Shown here one piece after another: positions 15,855 to 23,791 of a stretch of 28,794 nucleotides of DNA. This stretch comes from CAYXOX01 sp964466745 (GTDB lineage: Bacteria > Pseudomonadota > Alphaproteobacteria > Rhodobacterales > Rhodobacteraceae): positions 1 through 28,794 of the forward strand of contig CAYXOX010000022.1 in NCBI GenBank assembly GCA_964466745.1, in the 5' to 3' direction. The position numbers were made by a program, and so were the translations under genes. Every line of letters starts with the position of its first letter. Position 1 is the stretch's first letter. Under the pieces are notes generated by a model that saw only the letters and a program-made list of their open reading frames with translations, did not search any database and was not told the DNA's origin.

Positions 15855-17504
15855 ATGGCAGCAGCACAGCGCGAGAGCATGGAGTTCGATGTCGTGATCG
15901 TCGGGGCGGGGCCGGCCGGCCTTTCGGCGGCAATCCGGCTCAAGCAGCTCGACCCGGAGCTTTCGGTCGTGGTGCTCGAGAAGGGCTCCGAGGTGGGCGC
16001 CCACATCCTCTCCGGCGCGGTGCTCGACACCTCGGGGCTCGATGCGCTCCTGCCCGACTGGCGCGAGACCGGCGCGCCGGTGACGGTGCCGGTGAAGGAG
16101 GATTCGTTCTACCTGCTCGGCGCCGGCGGCGGGCTGCGCCTGCCGAACGCGATCCTGCCGCCCATGATGTCGAACCACGGTGCCTACATCGTTTCGATGG
16201 GCAACGTCTGCCGCTGGCTGGCCGAGCGCGCCGAGGCGCTGGGGGTGGAGATCTTCCCGGGCTTCTCCTGCTCGGAACTGATCTTCGGCGACGGCGGGGA
16301 AGTGCGCGGCGTGGTGGCCGGTGTCTTCGGGCTGGAGCCCGACGGCACGCCTGGCCCCGCCTACGAGCCCGGAATGGAGCTTCTGGGCAGGTACGTGCTG
16401 CTCGGGGAGGGCGTGAGGGGCTCGCTCTCCAAGGAAGCCATCGCGCGCTACGGGCTCGATGCCGGCGCCGACCCGCAGAAATACGGGCTCGGGATGAAGG
16501 AACTCTGGCGGATCGACCCCGAAAAGCACCGACCGGGCCGCGTCGTGCACACCATGGGCTGGCCGCTTGGCGGGCGGGCCGGCGGCGGTGCGTTCATCTA
16601 CCACCTCGACGATTGCCAGGTGTACGTGGGCTTCGTGGTGCATCTCGATTACGCGAACCCCTACCTGGACCCCTACAAGGAGTTCCAGCGCTTCAAGCAT
16701 CATCCGATGGTCGCCGAGCTGCTTAAGGGCGGCACGCGCACAGCCTACGGCGCCCGCGCGATCAGCGAGGGCGGCTGGCAGTCGATGCCACGGGCCGCGT
16801 TTCCAGGTGGAGCGCTGCTGGGCTGCGCGGCGGGGATGGTCAACGTGCCGCGCATCAAGGGCAACCACAACGCGATGCACTCGGGCATCGCCGCGGCCGA
16901 GGCGGCCCAGGCGGCGATTGCGGCCGGGCGCGGCGGCGATGTGCTGGAGGCCTACGACGAGGCGCTGCGCTCCGGCCCCGTCGGCCGCGACCTCAGGCCC
17001 GTTCGCAACGTCAAGCCGCTCTGGTCGCGCAGGGGGCTCGGCGCCTCGCTGGTCCTGGGCGGCTTCGACATGTGGACGAACGCGCTCTTCGGACGCTCGC
17101 TGCTGGGCACCGTGCATCACGCCAAGAGCGATGCCGCCGCAACCGGGCGCGCCTCGGAACACGCGCCGATCGCGTACCCGCGCCCGGACGGCGTGCTGAG
17201 CTTCGACAGGCTCACCAACGTGAGCTTCGCCATGACCAACCACGAGGAAAGCCAGCCCGCGCATCTGAAGCTGCGCGATGCGGCGGTGCCGATATCCGTC
17301 AACCTGCCCACCTATGCCGAACCCGCCCAGCGCTACTGCCCGGCGGGCGTATACGAGGTGGTGGACGGCGAAGACGGCCCGCGCTTCGTGATCAATTTCC
17401 AGAACTGCGTTCACTGCAAGACCTGCGATATCAAGGACCCCAGCCAGAACATCGTCTGGACGGTGCCCCAGGGCGGGGACGGGCCGAACTATCCGAACAT
17501 GTGA
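15855..17504 (+). CDS. Electron transfer flavoprotein-ubiquinone oxidoreductase
   Basis: A 549-residue membrane-associated flavoprotein that takes electrons from ETF (fatty acid and amino acid oxidation) and reduces ubiquinone. The FAD-binding VIVGAGPAGLSAA is at residues 14-26. The UQ-binding and second FAD regions follow (HTMGWPLGG, GCAAGMVNVPRIKGNHNAMHSG). The C-terminal 4Fe-4S domain has C495 (YCPAGVYE) and C518, C521, C524 (NCVHCKTCDIKDP), then the family ending VWTVPQGGDGPNYPNM. Length matches the family. The ATG has AAGAGAAG directly before it. The following TPR gene is 107 bases downstream. Confidence 0.97.
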   Translation: MAAAQRESMEFDVVIVGAGPAGLSAAIRLKQLDPELSVVVLEKGSEVGAHILSGAVLDTSGLDALLPDWRETGAPVTVPVKEDSFYLLGAGGGLRLPNAILPPMMSNHGAYIVSMGNVCRWLAERAEALGVEIFPGFSCSELIFGDGGEVRGVVAGVFGLEPDGTPGPAYEPGMELLGRYVLLGEGVRGSLSKEAIARYGLDAGADPQKYGLGMKELWRIDPEKHRPGRVVHTMGWPLGGRAGGGAFIYHLDDCQVYVGFVVHLDYANPYLDPYKEFQRFKHHPMVAELLKGGTRTAYGARAISEGGWQSMPRAAFPGGALLGCAAGMVNVPRIKGNHNAMHSGIAAAEAAQAAIAAGRGGDVLEAYDEALRSGPVGRDLRPVRNVKPLWSRRGLGASLVLGGFDMWTNALFGRSLLGTVHHAKSDAAATGRASEHAPIAYPRPDGVLSFDRLTNVSFAMTNHEESQPAHLKLRDAAVPISVNLPTYAEPAQRYCPAGVYEVVDGEDGPRFVINFQNCVHCKTCDIKDPSQNIVWTVPQGGDGPNYPNM

Positions 17505-17545
17505 GGCCGCAGGCCGCGCCGCGCCGCGGCGGTTCCGCACGGGCA

Positions 17546-17575
17546 TTGCCATTGGCGCCGCTCGCGGCCTACCGT
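17546..17575 (+). promoter_or_regulatory. Candidate promoter before the TPR gene
   Basis: TTGCCA and TACCGT are 18 bases apart, with a leader of about 30 bases before the TTG start at 17612. Weak -10; read-through from the ETF-QO gene is also possible. Confidence 0.25.
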
Positions 17576-17611
17576 GAGGAAACCGAAACCTGCGAAAAGG
17601 GGGCGAGGGGC

Positions 17612-19309
17612 TTGCTTCGTCAACGGATCATAGCGCTGTGTTCTGCCGCCCTCATGGCGGTGCCCGTGGTCGAGGCCAGCGCCCAGGGGGTGGCCGGTTC
17701 GTATCTCGCAGCCCGGCACGCCACCTACCAGTCGGATTTCCGGGCGCTGGCCGATCACGCCACGCGCGCCCTCGTGCACGATCCGGCCAACCCTGCGCTC
17801 CTCGAAAGCGCGCTGACGGCCTTCGTGTCCCTCGGCAGCCTCGATCGCGCGGTTCCCTTCGCCCGACGGATGCAGGCGCAGGGAATCGACAGCCAGCTGG
17901 CGCATATCGTCCTGGCCGCGGACCAGGCCGGGCGCGGCGATTTCTCGGCTCTGCTGGCCGATATCGAGGCCGGTCGGAGCGTCGGGCCGCTGGTGGACGG
18001 GTTGCTGGCGGCGTGGGCGCTGATCGGCGAGGGCCGCATGTCGGACGCGCTCGCCGCGTTCGACGCGGTGACGGCACAGCCCGGGCTCGCCGGCTTCGGC
18101 CTTTACCACAAGGCGCTCGCCCTTGCCGCCGCCGGCGACTTCGAGGGGGCCGACGCGATCTTCGCCGATGGCGCGGCCGCGATGCAGCGCGCGCGCCGCG
18201 GCGCGGTGGCCTACGCGCAGATCCTCAGCCAGCTCGGCAGGAACGAGGAGGCGCTGGAGGTGCTCGAACGCGCCTACCCCGACCCCGCCGACCCGGCCGT
18301 CGCGGCCCTGCGGCGCACCCTGCAAAGCGGCGCCCGCGCGCCCTTCACCATGCTCGCCCGCGCGCAGGACGGGCTGGCCGAGGTCTTCTTCTCGGTGGCC
18401 AACGCGCTGGAGGGCGAGGCCTCCGACGGCTACACGCTGATCTACGCCCGCACAGCCGAGGCGCTGAACCCCAAGCACGTTGACGCCACGCTGCTTTCGG
18501 CGGATCTGCTCGAGGCGATGGGGCGCTACGATCTCGCCACCGAAACCTACGATCTGGTGCCGCGGGATCACCCGGCCTTTCACGCCGCCGAGATGGGTCG
18601 GGCCGCGTCGCTGCATGCCGGTGGCCAGTCCGAAGAGGCCGTCGCAGTGCTCCAGGCGCTTTCGGAGACCCACGCCGATCTGCCGGTGGTTCACGTCGCG
18701 CTCGGCGACATGCTGCGCCGCCTCGAGCGCTACGAGGGCGCGACACGGGCCTACGACAGGGCGATCACGCTTTACCGCGATCCCGAGCCCGGGCAGTGGT
18801 TTCTCTACTTCGCGCGCGGCATCACCCACGAGCGCGAGGACAACTGGCCGCTTGCCGAGGCCGATTTCCGCATGGCGCTGGAGCTGAACCCGGGCCAGCC
18901 GCAGGTCCTGAACTACCTCGGTTACTCGCTGGTGGAGATGCGCGAACGGCTCGACGAGGCGCTCGCCATGATCGAGGAAGCCGTCGCCGCCCGCCCGGAC
19001 TCGGGGCACATCGTGGACAGCCTGGGCTGGGTTCTCTACCGGCTCGGCCGCCCCGAGGACGCGGTTGAGCACATGGAGCGCGCCGCCGAGCTTCTGCCGG
19101 TGGACCCGATCATCAACGATCACCTCGGGGACGTCTACTGGGCCGTCGGCCGCCGCACCGAGGCGCGCTTCCAGTGGCAGCGGGCGCTTTCGTTCGACCC
19201 GGAGCCCGAGGAGGCCATCCGCATCCGCCGCAAGCTCGAGATCGGCCTCGACGCCGTCTACCGCGAGGAAAACGCCAGCCCGGTCGATCTGGCCGGGGAC
19301 GGCGGCTGA
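17612..19309 (+). CDS. Exported tetratricopeptide-repeat protein
   Basis: A protein of about 565 residues. The TTG start at 17612 gives a signal peptide (LLRQRIIALCSAALMAV, cleavage near ASAQ, residue 25) and has AGGGG upstream; an ATG at 17654 would cut the signal in half. The mature protein is nearly all helical repeats: a degenerate series in the first half, then clear TPR units from about residue 330, such as YDLATETYDLVP, YEGATRAYDRAITLY and AEADFRMALELNPGQP. The end reads GHIVDSLGWVLYRLGRPEDAVEHMERA and IINDHLGDVYWAVGR, typical of the alphaproteobacterial TPR protein found beside ispE. It probably acts as a periplasmic scaffold; partners unknown. ispE starts 7 bases after the stop, so they form an operon. 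Confidence 0.88.
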   Translation: MLRQRIIALCSAALMAVPVVEASAQGVAGSYLAARHATYQSDFRALADHATRALVHDPANPALLESALTAFVSLGSLDRAVPFARRMQAQGIDSQLAHIVLAADQAGRGDFSALLADIEAGRSVGPLVDGLLAAWALIGEGRMSDALAAFDAVTAQPGLAGFGLYHKALALAAAGDFEGADAIFADGAAAMQRARRGAVAYAQILSQLGRNEEALEVLERAYPDPADPAVAALRRTLQSGARAPFTMLARAQDGLAEVFFSVANALEGEASDGYTLIYARTAEALNPKHVDATLLSADLLEAMGRYDLATETYDLVPRDHPAFHAAEMGRAASLHAGGQSEEAVAVLQALSETHADLPVVHVALGDMLRRLERYEGATRAYDRAITLYRDPEPGQWFLYFARGITHEREDNWPLAEADFRMALELNPGQPQVLNYLGYSLVEMRERLDEALAMIEEAVAARPDSGHIVDSLGWVLYRLGRPEDAVEHMERAAELLPVDPIINDHLGDVYWAVGRRTEARFQWQRALSFDPEPEEAIRIRRKLEIGLDAVYREENASPVDLAGDGG

Positions 19310-19316
19310 GGGCACG

Positions 19317-20159
19317 GTGACGGGAACCATCGCGCGCGCCTTCGCACCGGCCAAGCTCAACCTCGCGCTGCATGTCACCGGGCGGCGGCCCGACGGGTAC
19401 CACCTGCTCGACAGCCTCGTGGTATTCCCGCGGATCGGCGACAGGATCACCGCCCAGCTGACCCATGGCAGCACCCTGCAGGTGACCGGGCCGTTCGCCG
19501 CCGGCACCCCGGCCGGCAGCACCAATCTCGCTGCCCGGGCGGCGGAGATCTTCGGGGTCCGGGCCGCAATTCTGCTGGAAAAGAACCTGCCGTGCGCCGC
19601 GGGGTTGGGCGGCGGCTCTGCCGATGCCGCGGCGGTGCTGCGGGTGCTGTGCGAGCTCACCGGGCGCCCGCTGCCCGACGAGAGCCTGCTGCTCGCGCTC
19701 GGCGCCGACGTGCCGGTGTGCCTCCATCCGGTGCCCCAGCGCATGGGCGGCATCGGCGAGAAGCTGGAGCGCCTTCCGGCCATGCCGGCGGGATGGGTGG
19801 CACTCGTCAATCCCGGCGTGCCCATGCCCACCTCCGAGGTCTTCGCCGGGCTCGCCGTGAAGGAGAACCCGCCGATGCCCGCCGAGCAGCCCGCATGGCC
19901 CGATCTGCGCGCGCTGGCGGGGTGGCTGCGCCGCGAGACTCGCAACGATCTCGAGGGGCCGGCGCGGGCCATCAGCCCGCAGGTGAGCGCGGCGCTCGAT
20001 CTCTTGCGCCGCACGCCGGGGGCCCGGATCGCGCGGATGTCGGGCTCCGGGGCGACCTGCTTCGGGCTCTACGACAGCGAGGCGCAGGCACGCGCGGCGG
20101 TGGGGCGGGTCCATGCGGAGCGCCCGACATGGTGGAGCGCGGCGGCGCCGCTGACCTGA
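19317..20159 (+). CDS. ispE: 4-(cytidine 5'-diphospho)-2-C-methyl-D-erythritol kinase
   Basis: A 280-residue cytoplasmic GHMP-family kinase that phosphorylates CDP-methylerythritol in the MEP pathway to isoprenoids. PAKLNLALHVTGRRPDGYH is at 11-29 with catalytic K13. The ATP-binding glycine loop GLGGGSADAA is at 96-105, catalytic D131 lies in GADVPVC, and MSGSGATCFGLY is near the end. The GTG start lies 7 bases after the TPR stop, with GAGGG just upstream. It faces the polyprenyl diphosphate synthase gene, a later user of the same precursors, with only 4 bases between the stop codons. Confidence 0.96.
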   Translation: MTGTIARAFAPAKLNLALHVTGRRPDGYHLLDSLVVFPRIGDRITAQLTHGSTLQVTGPFAAGTPAGSTNLAARAAEIFGVRAAILLEKNLPCAAGLGGGSADAAAVLRVLCELTGRPLPDESLLLALGADVPVCLHPVPQRMGGIGEKLERLPAMPAGWVALVNPGVPMPTSEVFAGLAVKENPPMPAEQPAWPDLRALAGWLRRETRNDLEGPARAISPQVSAALDLLRRTPGARIARMSGSGATCFGLYDSEAQARAAVGRVHAERPTWWSAAAPLT

Positions 20160-20168
20160 GCCCTCAGG
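20155..20168. terminator. Palindrome spanning the ispE and polyprenyl synthase stops
   Basis: CCTGAG-CC-CTCAGG: 6-base arms with a 2-base centre. The ispE TGA (20157-20159) and the opposing stop (20164-20166) lie in the arms. No T-run is present, so it is at most a weak 3'-end structure. Confidence 0.25.
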
Positions 20169-21165
20169 CGAGCCGCCCCACGACGTAGCCGAGCAGATCG
20201 TCGAGCATCCCGCGGACGGGGTGCTCGGGAAGCTGCGCGAGGGCGCCGCGCGCCCGTGCGGCCCATGCCTCGGCATCGGCGCGACTCGCCTCGAGGGCGC
20301 CGTGGCGCCGCAGAAGCGCCAGCGCCTCTTCGAGGTCGCCCTCCTGCTGGTCGCCCTTCTCGATCACCCGCTCCCAGAAGGCGCGTTCCTGCGCGTTCGC
20401 GGCGGCAATCGCCTTGATGAGCGGGAGCGTGAGCTTGCGTTCGCGGAAATCGTCGCCGACGTTCTTCCCGGTCGTTTCCGTCACGCCGCCGTAATCGAGC
20501 AGGTCGTCGGCGATCTGGAAGGCGATGCCCAGCGCATCTCCGTAGGCGTGCAGCGCGCGGGTTTCCGCATCGCTGCGCCCGGCGATCACGCCGCCCACCT
20601 CGGTGGCGGCGGCGAAGAGCGCCGCGGTCTTGCCCCGCACCACCTTGAGGTACACGTCCTCGCCGGTGCGCAGGTCGCGCGCGGCGGTGAGTTGCAGCAC
20701 CTCGCCCTCGGCGATGGTGGCCGCGGCATTGGCCAGGATGTCGAGCACCCGCAGCGAGCCGGTTTCGACCATCAGCTGGAACGACCGCGCGAAAAGGTAA
20801 TCGCCCACCAGGACGCTCGACTTGTTGTCCCACAGAAGGTTCGCCGTGGGGCGGCCGCGGCGGCGCGCGCTCTCGTCCACCACGTCGTCGTGCAGGAGCG
20901 TCGCGGTATGTATGAACTCCACCGTCGCGGCCAGCCGGATGTGGTGGTCGCCCTCGTAGCCGAAGAGCCGCGCGGCCGCGAGCGTGAGCATCGGCCTCAG
21001 CCGCTTGCCGCCGGCGCCGACGAGATGAGCCGTCACTTCGGGAATGCGCGGGGCGTGTTCGGAGGCCATCCGTTCCGCGATCACGTGGTTGACCGCCGCG
21101 AGCTCGGCTTCGAGCAGCGTGGCGAGGCGTTCGTGGGGCTTGGCAGAGGGTTCGTCGAGGCTCAT
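20164..21165 (-). CDS. Long-chain trans-polyprenyl diphosphate synthase (quinone side chain)
   Basis: A 333-residue enzyme that elongates farnesyl- or geranyl-type diphosphate with isopentenyl diphosphate. GGKRLRP is at 52-58, the first aspartate motif LLHDDVVDES has D93, D94 and D97, and the second, FQIADDLLDYGG, has D220, D221 and D224. VGDYLFARSFQLMVETG lies between them. The residues before the first motif are small (HTAT), which fits a long-chain product. In alphaproteobacteria this is usually the decaprenyl (Q10) or octaprenyl synthase; the chain length cannot be read here. The ATG at 21165 matches the family start; further upstream in frame the sequence is not protein-like. It is divergent from the DUF2007 gene with 54 bases between. 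Confidence 0.94.
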   Translation of the reverse strand: MSLDEPSAKPHERLATLLEAELAAVNHVIAERMASEHAPRIPEVTAHLVGAGGKRLRPMLTLAAARLFGYEGDHHIRLAATVEFIHTATLLHDDVVDESARRRGRPTANLLWDNKSSVLVGDYLFARSFQLMVETGSLRVLDILANAAATIAEGEVLQLTAARDLRTGEDVYLKVVRGKTAALFAAATEVGGVIAGRSDAETRALHAYGDALGIAFQIADDLLDYGGVTETTGKNVGDDFRERKLTLPLIKAIAAANAQERAFWERVIEKGDQQEGDLEEALALLRRHGALEASRADAEAWAARARGALAQLPEHPVRGMLDDLLGYVVGRLA

Positions 21166-21183
21166 CACGGCTCCGTCATCGCC

Positions 21184-21213
21184 TCGACAGCAGCCGCGGA
21201 AAGGGCTTATCTC
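21184..21213 (+). promoter_or_regulatory. Candidate promoter for the DUF2007-methyltransferase pair
   Basis: TCGACA (5 of 6 consensus) and TATCTC are 18 bases apart. Transcription would begin within a few bases of the ATG at 21220, implying a very short or absent leader. Confidence 0.3.
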
Positions 21214-21219
21214 GGCACC

Positions 21220-21435
21220 ATGCGGGAATTGCTGCGCACCAACGATCCGACGATCATCGCCTTCGCCACTGCGTTGCTCCGCGGCGAGGGTATAGAGCTC
21301 TTCGAGATGGACGTAAACATGAGCGTTCTCGAGGGATCCATCGGTATCCTGCCGCGCCGCCTGATGGTGCGCCGGGAGGATCACTTCCGTGCCGTTGCCG
21401 TGATGCGCGACAACGAGATCGATCTCGGCCAGTGA
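21220..21435 (+). CDS. DUF2007 domain protein
   Basis: A 71-residue protein of the DUF2007 family, small proteins thought to be signal-transducing and related to the PII fold. The order is typical: MRELLRTNDPTIIAFATALL, then GIELFEMDVNMSVLEGSIGILPRRLMV, then DNEI near the end. No enzyme motif is present. There is no good ribosome binding site next to the ATG. The stop overlaps the start of the methyltransferase gene (GTGA), so the two are coupled, as in other Rhodobacterales. Confidence 0.92.
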   Translation: MRELLRTNDPTIIAFATALLRGEGIELFEMDVNMSVLEGSIGILPRRLMVRREDHFRAVAVMRDNEIDLGQ

Positions 21436-22211
21436 GCGGCGGGGCCGAGGCGGCCTTCGCGCCGGGGGATGTCACCCGCGACAGGGTTCTGGGCGGCCGC
21501 GTGACGCTCGACCAGCCGCGCCGCGGCTATCGCGGCGGGGTCGATCCTGTCCTGCTCGCCGCCGCGGTGCCTGCGAGGCCGGGGGACCGCGTGCTGGAAC
21601 TCGGCTGCGGAGCCGGGATGGCGAGCCTCTGCCTCGCTGCGCGCGTGCCGGGGCTATCGCTCACGGGGGTCGAGCTGCAACCGGCCTATGCCGCACTCGC
21701 GCGCCACAATGCCGCACTCAACGGGGCGCCGCTCGAGGTGGTTGCGGCCGATCTCGCGGCGCTCCCGGCCGAGTTGCGGCAGCTTGGATTCCAGCACGTG
21801 TTCGCCAACCCGCCCTACCACGCGCCGGAGGCGCCCGCGGCGCAGGACGCCGGCCGGGCGGCGGGACGCCGCGAGGCGACCCCGCTGGCCGAGTGGATCG
21901 CCGTGGCCGCGCGCCGCCTTGCGCCGCGGGGCGTGCTCACCCTGATCCTGCCGGTGGCGCGGCTGCCGGCCGCGCTGGGCGCGCTGGAGGGGCGGCTGGG
22001 CTCGGTCGAGGCGCTGCCGCTGGCACCGCGCGTTGGCCGGGCGCCGAAGCTCTGCCTCCTGCGGGCCCGCAAGGACGGGCGCGCGCCCTTCCGCCTTCAC
22101 CACCCGCTGTGCCTGCACGCCGGCGCGTGCCATGGCGAGGACGGCGAGGATTACACCCCTGCCGTGGCCGCGGTGCTGCGCGACGCGGCCCCGCTGCCGT
22201 TTCCCGGCTGA
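21432..22211 (+). CDS. tRNA1(Val) (adenine37-N6)-methyltransferase-like protein
   Basis: A 259-residue class I SAM-dependent methyltransferase. The SAM-binding motif VLELGCGAGMASL is at about 54-66, an acidic residue ends the second strand (GVELQP), and the N6-amino-adenine methylase signature NPPYH is at 126-130. The N-terminal DQPRRGYRGGVDPVLLAAAV is typical of the TrmN6/YfiC group, which methylates A37 of tRNA-Val. Direct substrate assignment is by family only. The GTG overlaps the DUF2007 stop by 4 bases. It is the second tRNA-modifying enzyme in the window besides Sua5. Confidence 0.88.
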   Translation: MSGGAEAAFAPGDVTRDRVLGGRVTLDQPRRGYRGGVDPVLLAAAVPARPGDRVLELGCGAGMASLCLAARVPGLSLTGVELQPAYAALARHNAALNGAPLEVVAADLAALPAELRQLGFQHVFANPPYHAPEAPAAQDAGRAAGRREATPLAEWIAVAARRLAPRGVLTLILPVARLPAALGALEGRLGSVEALPLAPRVGRAPKLCLLRARKDGRAPFRLHHPLCLHAGACHGEDGEDYTPAVAAVLRDAAPLPFPG

Positions 22212-22384
22212 CCGGTACGGCGCGGCCTGTCGCGGGGCGGTTAACCGGATGGCAAGGCTCGCCGGGTGAGGCTCGGCGCCACACCGCACATCTCGCAACC
22301 GCGGCGTGACAGGCCGCCCTGAGTGTGGTGCAGTTGCAGTGTGAGGCACAGCGCCCGCCGAGGGCGCCATGAGAGGAGATCCAC

Positions 22385-22552
22385 ATGACCTTGAACGCGC
22401 ATCTCGAGGAACTGCGGCGCAAGCACGAGCATCTTTCCAAGGCGGTGGAGGAGGCGCAGCGCAGCCCGGGATCGGACGATCTGCAGATCGTGAGTCTCAA
22501 GAAGGAAAAACTCCGCCTCAAGGAGGAGATCACCCGCCTGTCGGACGCCTGA
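22385..22552 (+). CDS. YdcH family (DUF465) small protein
   Basis: A 55-residue protein: MTLNAHLEELRRKHEHLSKAVEEAQ, a short SPGSDD turn, then IVSLKKEKLRLKEEITRL. This is the helix-turn-helix hairpin of the DUF465/YdcH family with its conserved LKKxKLxLKDEI-type core. The function is unknown. GAGAGGAG lies 6 bases before the ATG, a strong ribosome binding site. The 173 bases upstream (22212-22384) hold no gene; a tandem TGCAGT repeat occurs there. The last 23 bases overlap the 3' end of the LysR gene on the other strand. Confidence 0.93.
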   Translation: MTLNAHLEELRRKHEHLSKAVEEAQRSPGSDDLQIVSLKKEKLRLKEEITRLSDA

Positions 22553-23504
22553 ATCGGCCCTCGGCCGAAGCGCTGCGCAGATCGCGCCCTTCGGCCAGAT
22601 CGCCGAGCTTCGCGGACTCCGCGAGGATCCAGTCCCGGAACGCGCGGACCTGCGGACGCTCCAGCGCCCCATGCTGGCAGACGAATCGGAAGTTCGCGTT
22701 CGTTCTCAGCCCCAGCGCGTAGGGCGCAACGAGCCGACCTGCCTGGAGGTCTCTCGCCGCCAGCGTGATCCGCCCCATCACGACGCCGGTGCCGGCCTGG
22801 GCCGCATCCAGCGCATGGTCGGCCTGGCTGAAGCGCAGCCCGGTTGAGCCGTTGTGCGCAACTCCCGCTGCCGAGAACCATGCCGGCCAGTCGCAGGGCG
22901 GGTCGAGAAAGGCGATGCTGTCGTCGTGCAGCAGCGTGGCCTCGGCCAGGGCCTCCGGCTGCGGATAGCGCCGCGCCAGGCCGGGCGCCATCATCGGCGT
23001 CACCCATTCGTCGAACAGCGGTTCCGCATGCAGCCCCTCGTCGGGCCCGTAGCCGAAGCGGATCGCCACATCCACGTCGTCCCGCTCGAAATCGAGGATC
23101 CGCAGCGTCGCCGCGAAGCGCAGCTCGATGTCCGGGTGCTCCGCGGCGAAGGCGAACAGGCGGGGCGCCAGCCACTTTGCCGTGAACGCGGGGCCGGCCG
23201 TGATGGAGAGCGCGCCGGTGCGCGCGCGCCGCCGGGCCGCGCGCCAGGCCACGCCCAGGGCGGCGAAGCCCTCCTGCGCCCCCGGCGCCAGGAGGCTGCC
23301 GGCCTCCGTCAGCTCGACGGCGCGGTTCAGGCGCCGGAACAGCGGCTCACCGAGATGCTCCTCCAACGACTTGATCTGGAAGGAGAGCGCCGCGGGCGTG
23401 ACGTTCAGCTCCGCCGCCGCCCGCGCGAACGACAGGTGGCGGGCCGCGGCCTCGAAGGCGCGCAGGGCTGTCAGCGGGGGGAGGCGCTCAGGTTTTTCAG
23501 TCAA
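22530..23504 (-). CDS. LysR family transcriptional regulator (GcvA-like)
   Basis: A 324-residue DNA-binding regulator. The winged helix-turn-helix is at about residues 10-68: LTALRAFEAAARHLSFARAAAELNVTPAALSFQIKSLEEHLGEPLF, then R-x-x-N-R-A-V-E-L-T. The rest is the LysR substrate-binding domain with ALSITAGPAFTAKWLAPRL and DVAIRFGYGP, typical of the GcvA/AmpR branch. The effector is unknown. The last 40 residues are Arg-rich and longer than usual. It is divergent from a small gene at 23607, the classic layout of a LysR regulator and its target, so the shared 102-base gap may hold its operator. Its stop lies inside the YdcH gene on the other strand. Confidence 0.94.
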   Translation of the reverse strand: MTEKPERLPPLTALRAFEAAARHLSFARAAAELNVTPAALSFQIKSLEEHLGEPLFRRLNRAVELTEAGSLLAPGAQEGFAALGVAWRAARRRARTGALSITAGPAFTAKWLAPRLFAFAAEHPDIELRFAATLRILDFERDDVDVAIRFGYGPDEGLHAEPLFDEWVTPMMAPGLARRYPQPEALAEATLLHDDSIAFLDPPCDWPAWFSAAGVAHNGSTGLRFSQADHALDAAQAGTGVVMGRITLAARDLQAGRLVAPYALGLRTNANFRFVCQHGALERPQVRAFRDWILAESAKLGDLAEGRDLRSASAEGRFRRPTGG

Positions 23505-23571
23505 GAATTTCTTGTCCGAAGCGTTCAGAAGTCTCGTTTGTGCTCAGGAATTCCGGCGGCAATGATGCCGA

Positions 23572-23587
23572 TAGTTCAGTTCAACTA
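23572..23587. promoter_or_regulatory. Inverted repeat in the LysR divergent region
   Basis: TAGTT, 6 bases, AACTA: perfect 5-base arms in the gap between the LysR gene and the divergent small gene, 20 bases before the latter's ATG. It could be a LysR operator half or a chance repeat in a locally AT-rich stretch. Confidence 0.25.
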
Positions 23588-23606
23588 CAGCTTCAAGGAG
23601 CACGGA

Positions 23607-23774
23607 ATGTTCGAGATCGCAACCGACCGGCGCAGCCGCGACGCCATTCGGGCCGCCCACGAAGCGCGGGGCGCTGCCGTGCGGGCAGCCTGGCGCTGGA
23701 TCACCTTGCGCGGGGGCGGGCCGGGGTATGCCGGGCGCCCGCGCGCGCCGGGCACGGGCCCGGCGCGGCGCTGA
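23607..23774 (+). CDS. Small basic protein divergent from LysR, unknown function
   Basis: A 55-residue protein starting MFEIATDRRSRDAIRAAHEARG and continuing AVRAAWRWITL before a Gly/Pro/Arg-rich tail. The first 38 residues look like an amphipathic basic helix; the tail resembles GC-driven read-through. The ATG at 23607 is favoured because AAGGAG lies 6 bases before it; an ATG at 23562 in the same frame would add 15 residues but lacks such a site. I do not recognise the family. The length and charge recall DUF1127-like small proteins, but the motif is not there. Possible target of the divergent LysR regulator. Confidence 0.55.
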   Translation: MFEIATDRRSRDAIRAAHEARGAAVRAAWRWITLRGGGPGYAGRPRAPGTGPARR

Positions 23775-23780
23775 GCGCCG
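23766..23780. terminator. Hairpin with stop codon in the loop
   Basis: CGGCGC-TGA-GCGCCG: 6-base GC stem whose 3-base loop is the stop of the small gene at 23607. It lies between convergent genes (phaB ends at 23792). No T-run. Confidence 0.3.
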
Positions 23781-23791
23781 AGCGCGGGGCG

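Noticed and set aside
17489..20014. A long minus-strand frame opposite the TPR and ispE genes
   Set aside because: No domain is recognisable, and it overlaps two well-supported genes fully.
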